From contig NZ_VLTJ01000004.1 of assembly GCF_007558815.1 (NCBI RefSeq), forward strand, positions 157,216-221,215: a DNA stretch of 64,000 nt. Direction: 5' to 3'. The position numbers and the translations under genes are program-made. Below are positions 59,368-64,000 of the stretch, piece after piece (position 1 is the first letter of the stretch; each line of letters starts with the position of its first letter). The notes beneath the pieces are model-generated. The model saw nothing but the letters and a program-made list of their open reading frames with translations, ran no database searches and was not told the DNA's origin. This DNA comes from Verticiella sediminum (lineage in GTDB: Bacteria; Pseudomonadota; Gammaproteobacteria; Burkholderiales; Burkholderiaceae_B).

Positions 59368-62025
59368 ATGAGTATGTCAACACCACCTAAACTGTCTGAG
59401 ATACGGCAATTGCGCGCGCAAGGAAAGTACACGGAGGCTCTTCTTGCTATCGCCCTGCATGGAAGCAATGGGCAGCCTGAGATGGAATTTGAGCACGTAG
59501 AAATAGCCATCGCAACGGGCGACACTGGTTCAGCCGAGAGGGCTTTAGAGCGTGGCTTGAGGCGCTTGCTTAGCTCTCCTATAGGCCTGTGTGTTCGTCT
59601 GGCTCACGCAAAGCGCATGAACGGCCACGCGAATGAAGCAGAAAAGTTGTTGCTAAAGGCGGGGGCAATGGCTGATCTTGTTGGTGCACAGCTTCCGGAT
59701 TGGTACGACACTGAGCTTGCATCGGTATATGTAGCGAAGGCAGATTGGTTGAACGCTATTAGAGTGGCGATGCGCGGAAGCGCGAGCAAGCCGGCTCTTG
59801 GTCTGGTTGCCGCGCGAGCGAGCGCTAAATTGGGGCAGATAGCGGAGGCGCGCCAATTCTACGTTCATGCGCTACGACAACTGAGGTCAGATCACACTAG
59901 AGCAGAGGCCTTTCGCGCAGCTGCAGTAGATATGTTAAACGCAGATGCTTCAGAAGAAACATGGAAATGTGTGAACGAAGCGGCTGGCTCCTTTCCAAAT
60001 CATCTCCCGTTTCTCACCTTGGCGGCTGAGCGTGCGGCATCCCAGGGCAATTGGGAGGTAGCTACAGCTCTTCTGCGAAAAGCGGGTGGCAGCAGCCCGC
60101 TTCCAGGTATGCTGGGAGCATATCGCCGTGTAATCGAAGCGCTGCGATCGGTTAACGCGCCCTTCGAGGCGGTAGATGATATATATCGCTACGTAATCCT
60201 TCAGAACAGCGATGACCGCTCTATCTGCAACGAATGGATTAGCTATATCGGTGCAACTGGGCGCAAAGGTGATGTGGTTACCTTGCTCTCCGAATTACAG
60301 GTCAACGCGAAGTCAATTATTCCGAGTGTCATATTATGCTTGACCGACCCTTGCTCGGAAGCAGAAATAAAAGAGCGGTTTGCTAAGCAGATTGACATAT
60401 TTACTGAAGGCGACGTCTTAAAACAATATACGTCAGCAATAGCAAACATCGCAACGTTTACCTTCCTCTCAAAGACGAATCTGGTCGCCAGTGTCCCGCA
60501 CAATACTGCGCATATGGTAGTAAGATTTAACCGGGGAGGGATGCGGTCTATAAAAATTATGCGACCGAATCGAGACGATGAGGAGTATCTCTCGTCTTTA
60601 GGCATCCAATGGCAAGTTCTGCAAGGCTTCTTTTCCGATTTCTTGCAGCTAGCGTCCAGCCGAGAGCTAGAACTGGATCAGGCCATTTACAGCTCGACCG
60701 TGGCTAAAGAGCATATTCATTTACTAGAGAGATACACAGCATATCAGGATAGAATAGTCTCCAGCGGAGTATTTGAATTACCAGATCCTTGGTCCGGTCG
60801 TTCCACGAAGGCCTTTGACAGCGTGGTTATCCATGATAGGCAAGTATTCTCGTTTCGCGGGAAGAGCCTTTTTATTTTTATGTCTGGGGGGGCCGGCGGG
60901 AAGGCGCTTTGCATATATATTCCCACGCATAACTTGGTTTTGGACTTAGAGGCGCGTCTTCCTAGGCATATAGGGCCGGCCTATATCTCGAATGTAATGG
61001 CTGTCTACTATAAGAGAGCCGAGAAAGCATACAGTCGATATCTCGAGGCAAGTGCTGGTGCGGAGGATGCCGGGCCCCGCAAGGTCGTCTTATTTCATGG
61101 AAAGATAGAGAACTTCGCCCATCACTTGTTCAATTTCTACCCCGGCTTTGAAAGAATAAACAAAGCAGACCTCGCTGAAAACGTTTCGAGGATAGTCTAT
61201 TCCGGAACGTTATATTTCGGAGACCCAAGGCTCGTCTTCAGATGTTTTTACGGTAAGCCATTAGAAAAAGTGGAAAATAAGGTTGTAATTGATCCATGCC
61301 CTTTTTCTATGAAAGAGATGCTGGTGCAGCCGGGGGGGTATTTTATGAGTAGATACATGCTAAACAGGGTGGCGCAGCTTGCTGGCGAGATAGAAATTCC
61401 TGCGGGTAAACCGTTAGTGTGGATCGGTGTCCGTATAGGCGACAAAAGCTGGATCGGACAGCAGGAGGGGATAATTAGAATAATAGCCAGGGTTGTCGAC
61501 ACGCATCCCGGTGCTAGGTTTCTGATAGATGCTTTTTCACTACCCAGTGGAATCCATCAGGTGCCGCCGGCATGGGCTGCTGCCTATCAGAAATTAGACA
61601 TGATGGTAAATAGCATAATATCGCAGAGCGAGCACTCGGACGCTATAACCTCCCTAGTCGGCCGAAGTCTTTCGGAGACGGTCGCATACGCTCGACATAT
61701 AGACGCCTATGTATCACCACTAGGAACTACCCAGCATAAGGTCGGCTGGTTCACAGAGGCTCCCGGTATTGTCTATACCTCGCCGGGCTTCGTTGCCGGG
61801 CCGGTAGAAAAGCGGGTGGGTGCTTGGGAGGCTGAAGGAAGTCAAGTGCCTCTCTATATCGTGGGGGACGTTGTCGATGAGGGCGAACGCCGGAATTTTT
61901 CCGATATGCGTCTGCATCTTCAGAATGTGCAATTAGACCCTGAGATAATCGCGGACGAATTGCTCAAGCTGCTGCTAGAACGCGGTATTTCAGCCAACCC
62001 GCGGACGTATCGTAGGGATACATAG
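59368..62025 (+). CDS. Large unrecognised protein in polysaccharide locus (TPR-like N-terminus, glycan-active C-terminus?)
   Basis: An 885-residue protein without signal peptide or membrane helix. Residues 5-280 are tandem helical repeats of TPR/half-TPR type (for example IAEARQFYVHAL). The rest is mixed; the part from about 480 to 620 (FIFMSGGAGGKALCIYIPTH; FAHHLFNFYPGFERI) and from 690 on (PLVWIGVRIGDKSWI) has the look of a nucleotide-sugar-using enzyme, but no definite glycosyltransferase motif was recognised. It lies right after galE and is likely to act on the polysaccharide. The ATG at 59368 is preferred (AAGGA five bases upstream); 59362 and 59374 are close alternatives. AT-rich codon use. 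Confidence 0.7.
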   Translation: MSMSTPPKLSEIRQLRAQGKYTEALLAIALHGSNGQPEMEFEHVEIAIATGDTGSAERALERGLRRLLSSPIGLCVRLAHAKRMNGHANEAEKLLLKAGAMADLVGAQLPDWYDTELASVYVAKADWLNAIRVAMRGSASKPALGLVAARASAKLGQIAEARQFYVHALRQLRSDHTRAEAFRAAAVDMLNADASEETWKCVNEAAGSFPNHLPFLTLAAERAASQGNWEVATALLRKAGGSSPLPGMLGAYRRVIEALRSVNAPFEAVDDIYRYVILQNSDDRSICNEWISYIGATGRKGDVVTLLSELQVNAKSIIPSVILCLTDPCSEAEIKERFAKQIDIFTEGDVLKQYTSAIANIATFTFLSKTNLVASVPHNTAHMVVRFNRGGMRSIKIMRPNRDDEEYLSSLGIQWQVLQGFFSDFLQLASSRELELDQAIYSSTVAKEHIHLLERYTAYQDRIVSSGVFELPDPWSGRSTKAFDSVVIHDRQVFSFRGKSLFIFMSGGAGGKALCIYIPTHNLVLDLEARLPRHIGPAYISNVMAVYYKRAEKAYSRYLEASAGAEDAGPRKVVLFHGKIENFAHHLFNFYPGFERINKADLAENVSRIVYSGTLYFGDPRLVFRCFYGKPLEKVENKVVIDPCPFSMKEMLVQPGGYFMSRYMLNRVAQLAGEIEIPAGKPLVWIGVRIGDKSWIGQQEGIIRIIARVVDTHPGARFLIDAFSLPSGIHQVPPAWAAAYQKLDMMVNSIISQSEHSDAITSLVGRSLSETVAYARHIDAYVSPLGTTQHKVGWFTEAPGIVYTSPGFVAGPVEKRVGAWEAEGSQVPLYIVGDVVDEGERRNFSDMRLHLQNVQLDPEIIADELLKLLLERGISANPRTYRRDT

Positions 62026-62157
62026 GGGCAGTTGGCCGAAAGTCTACAATTAGGTTTTATAGGATCGAAAGTTTCTAAGGAGAGCGGCAAATACTTCCTT
62101 TTTTTTGATGCGAAGGTTTATCGATTTGATAGTTCGGTTTTATTATATGAGGAAACC

Positions 62158-62403
62158 ATGGCAATTCGTCCTAACAAAACTAACGTTTCAATTTCTAATC
62201 AACAATTGGCGCTGGAGCTCGTTAAGGCCGCGCTTGCTGGAGGTGCAATAAAGGGCTCCACCGTGGAGAAGGAGGATATCCAAGATATCGACTCCGTTAA
62301 TATGCTAGTGTTACATCGAGCACGCCTAGATGCCGCTTATATCGTGCGCCTGTATTCGGGTCTCGTTAATCGGCTCGAGCAAGAGCAAGCCGCCATCAGG
62401 TGA
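62158..62403 (+). CDS. Small hypothetical protein
   Basis: An 81-residue protein with an RBS GAGGAAACC directly before the ATG at 62158. It is helical (QLALELVKAALAGGAIKGS; ARLDAAYIVRLYSGLVNRLE) with a basic start MAIRPNKTN. No recognised family. The TTG frame from 62032 is open but has no RBS or family support. It lies 132 bases after the 885-residue gene and before the IS; it may be a relic or a small accessory protein of the locus. Confidence 0.5.
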   Translation: MAIRPNKTNVSISNQQLALELVKAALAGGAIKGSTVEKEDIQDIDSVNMLVLHRARLDAAYIVRLYSGLVNRLEQEQAAIR

Positions 62404-62508
62404 ATTAGTGACCAACTCAGCCGCAGAGCTGGCTGTTGAATGATCTCGGGCCACGCGCTCGGCCTGTTGCGAGGTCAGGGCTTCGGACTGTTGCACGTGC
62501 GTAAGTTG

Positions 62509-62642
62509 TGTATTGACCGAGTCGAACCTGCTCAGGTTAAGCTCCTAATGCAAATGTTTCAGCCGGGGCCGTCATACCCAGTGCCGGATGCGGGTGCCGA
62601 TCGCGGTAAAGGCGTATCCAGTCATCGATCAATCGGTCGGTA
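62509..62642 (-). mobile_element. Fragment of an older IS3-like element
   Basis: 134 bases similar to 62643-62780, the left end of the adjacent intact element, but with many point changes. It starts TGTATTGACC like an IS terminal repeat and contains the tail of an orfB-like gene in the same orientation. It is probably the decayed end of a relative that served as landing site. Confidence 0.7.
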
Positions 62643-62670
62643 TGTATTGACCCAGCGGAACCTGCTCAGG

Positions 62671-63491
62671 CTAAGCGGCTAATGTAAATGCCTCGGCCGG
62701 TGTCTTCATTCCCAGCGCCTGGTGTGGGCGCCGGTCGTTGTAAAAGCGTATCCAGTCACCGATCACGCGGCTGGCATGCTGGATCGTCTCGAAGCGATGC
62801 CGATGCACGCATTGCTCCTTCAGTGTCCGGATGAGGCGCTCGACCATACCGTTCTGCTGTAGGCAGTGCGGCGTGATGAACTCCTGGTGCAGACCGTAGC
62901 CGCGCACCAGCGCGGTGTCGCTGCGTGAGGTAAAGACCAAGCCATTGTCCGAGCGCAGTAGGAGTGGTGTTGGCACACGGCCAGCGTCCCGAAGCGAGCG
63001 ATCAAGGCATGCTCAAGGGCTCTGGCGGCCGTGCAGGCCTTGCCGCTGCGCGACAGGTGCCAGCCCAGCAGTTCGCGCGTGTGGCAGTCGATCACCAGCT
63101 CCAGCGTTGCCCAGCCGTCCCGACCTGCCCAGACACGGCACCGATCCGTGGACCAGCGCTCGTTGGGCATCGTCGCCACCGATGGTAGCGCCTGAATACG
63201 AAGTCTGACGTCAATTGGGCGTTTGCGAATCTGCCAGCCCATCAACTGGAACACGCGCTGCACGGTGTTCTTGTTGAATCCCAGCAGGTGCGCAACCGTC
63301 CGGCAGCCGAACGAAGGCAATTCCTCGATCATTGCCTTGATCGATGCGGCGAACCGCGGATCGATCTTCGGCGCCGACTTCACTGGTTTGCAATATACCG
63401 TGCGGCGCGGCACCCCGAACCAGCGGCACAGCTTGGCGATCGAGACGGTGATGCCGTCAGCTTGCAGTCCCTGGCGGATTGTCTCGATCAC
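62671..63491 (-). pseudogene. IS3-family transposase orfB, frameshifted
   Basis: Transposase with the DDE core: Asp of STDRCR, Asp of SDNGLVFTS, Glu of GMVERLIRTLKEQ. The first part (GTG at 63491 to about 62990) and the last part (62976 to 62671) are in different frames. The shift is at about 62988, where a GG of the expected LGRVPTP codons is one G short. It is therefore probably inactive unless programmed frameshifting or a sequencing error explains it. Confidence 0.8.
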
Positions 63492-63802
63492 TTCTCGTCC
63501 TCGCCCAGCAGGGACTGCAACTTTTTTCTCGCACGCAGCTCCAGCATCGCCTCGCCGTACGCTTCCTGAAGGTCCTTGAGCTGGCGTTCGCGCTGTTCCC
63601 GTACGTCCTGCGGGTTCGCCCGCAAAGCATTCTCCATGCCACGCTTGCCATCATCGACCCACTGCTCGATCTCCGAGGGGGATAGGTCGTACTGGCGGCT
63701 CGCCTCGGCCACCGTCGTCTTGCCTTGAATGATGTCCAGCACCAAGGCGCTCTTGCGCCAGGCCGTCCACCGTTTGATCTCGTCTTCCATCTTCAGGCTC
63801 AT
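63488..63802 (-). CDS. IS3-family transposase orfA
   Basis: A 104-residue DNA-binding protein with an N-terminal helix-turn-helix (KTTVAEASRQYDLSPSEIEQ) and a C-terminal leucine-zipper-like coiled coil (QLKDLQEAYGEAMLELRARK). It overlaps orfB by four bases (GTGA). Frame intact. In other IS3 elements the two are fused by -1 frameshifting; here a GTG start re-initiates orfB. Confidence 0.85.
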   Translation of the reverse strand: MSLKMEDEIKRWTAWRKSALVLDIIQGKTTVAEASRQYDLSPSEIEQWVDDGKRGMENALRANPQDVREQRERQLKDLQEAYGEAMLELRARKKLQSLLGEDEK

Positions 63803-63851
63803 CGTCGTTTTCTCGATTATGACCTGAGCAGGTTTTCACTGGGTCAATACA

Positions 63852-64000
63852 AGTCATCGAAACGATCCGCCAGGGACTGCAAGCCGGTGGTATCGCCGTC
63901 TCGATCGCCAAGTTTGTGTCGCTGGCTCGGCGTGCCACGCCGCACGGTATATTGCAAACCAGTGAAGTCGGCGCCGAAGATCGATCCGCGGTTCGCCGCA
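63852..64000 (+). mobile_element. Partial second IS copy, opposite orientation
   Basis: The plus strand after 63851 reads as the start of an orfB like that of the intact IS (TIRQGLQAGGIAVSIAK, then in another frame VPRRTVYCKPVKSAPK), but lies in the opposite direction. It is cut by the window end and has a frameshift around 63915. The intact element seems to have landed at its orfB start, replacing its orfA. Confidence 0.7.

Larger units (their letters stand above)
62643..63851 (-). mobile_element. IS3-like insertion sequence (1209 bp)
   Basis: The ends are inverted repeats: left TGTATTGACCCAGCGGAACCTG, right the complement TGTATTGACCCAGTGAAAACCTG, both reaching CTCAGG. Inside lie orfA and orfB on the minus strand, overlapping GTGA. 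Flanks show no obvious target duplication, because both sides are other IS material. The element carries a frameshift in orfB. Confidence 0.8.

Noticed and set aside
1..64000. CRISPR arrays, tRNA and rRNA genes
   Set aside because: No regularly spaced direct repeats, no cloverleaf-like segments and no rRNA-like conserved blocks were seen on reading.

Overview
The window looks like chromosome of a GC-rich betaproteobacterium, most likely Alcaligenaceae (Bordetella/Achromobacter-like). This rests on six Bug-type extracytoplasmic binding proteins, each beside catabolic genes and a regulator, on a short GC-rich palindromic repeat that I recall from that family, and on very strong GC-type codon bias up to about 49 kb. 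No rRNA, tRNA or CRISPR array was seen.

Layout. 1-5.5 kb: a truncated gene, an APH-like phosphotransferase, a small unknown protein and a Bug protein, followed by GntR and PaaX-type regulators. 5.5-8 kb: a Phd/PIN toxin-antitoxin pair, a Tas-like aldo/keto reductase and a PCuAC copper chaperone. 8-14.9 kb: a 1533-residue membrane GGDEF/EAL protein with GAF and PAS domains, an MFS transporter and a lipoprotein. 14.9-23 kb: an acyl-CoA operon on the minus strand (Bug, carboxyltransferase, NDP-forming acyl-CoA synthetase, free biotinyl domain, DUF3182, alpha/beta hydrolase) with a divergent MarR/DOPA-dioxygenase pair. 23-30.3 kb: PRC-barrel protein, lipid-anchored methyltransferase, CitE-like lyase, J-domain membrane protein, a decayed DUF1828 gene, YciI/cyclase, IclR and Bug. 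30.3-41.8 kb: AtuA-like protein with Bug, two LysR genes, M20 amidohydrolase, CaiB-like CoA-transferase, crotonase, MDR oxidoreductase and two more Bug proteins. 41.9-44.7 kb: a two-gene cassette of a metacaspase-like protease and a serine alpha/beta hydrolase, which is the best candidate here for an undescribed system. 44.7-52.1 kb: a small membrane protein, DUF1501, secreted proteins, a cysteine-paired beta-propeller lipoprotein and DUF1800.

From about 49 kb the base composition becomes clearly more AT-rich and much of the sequence is non-coding or decayed (49.1-50.5 and 52.1-53.5 kb). The last 10 kb is a surface-polysaccharide locus: ugd divergent from rmlB-rmlD-rmlA, then galE, a large unrecognised 885-residue protein probably acting on glycans, and a small unknown protein. 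It ends in nested IS3-like elements. rmlC is not in the window. The polysaccharide locus looks laterally acquired or at least highly variable.

The common theme of the first 41 kb is catabolism of organic acids and acyl-CoA compounds. Each small module pairs a Bug periplasmic binding protein with CoA or hydrolytic enzymes and its own divergent or co-transcribed regulator. Gene starts were moved from the longest reading frame wherever a Shine-Dalgarno sequence, a signal peptide or a stop/start overlap pointed to a better one; each case is stated.
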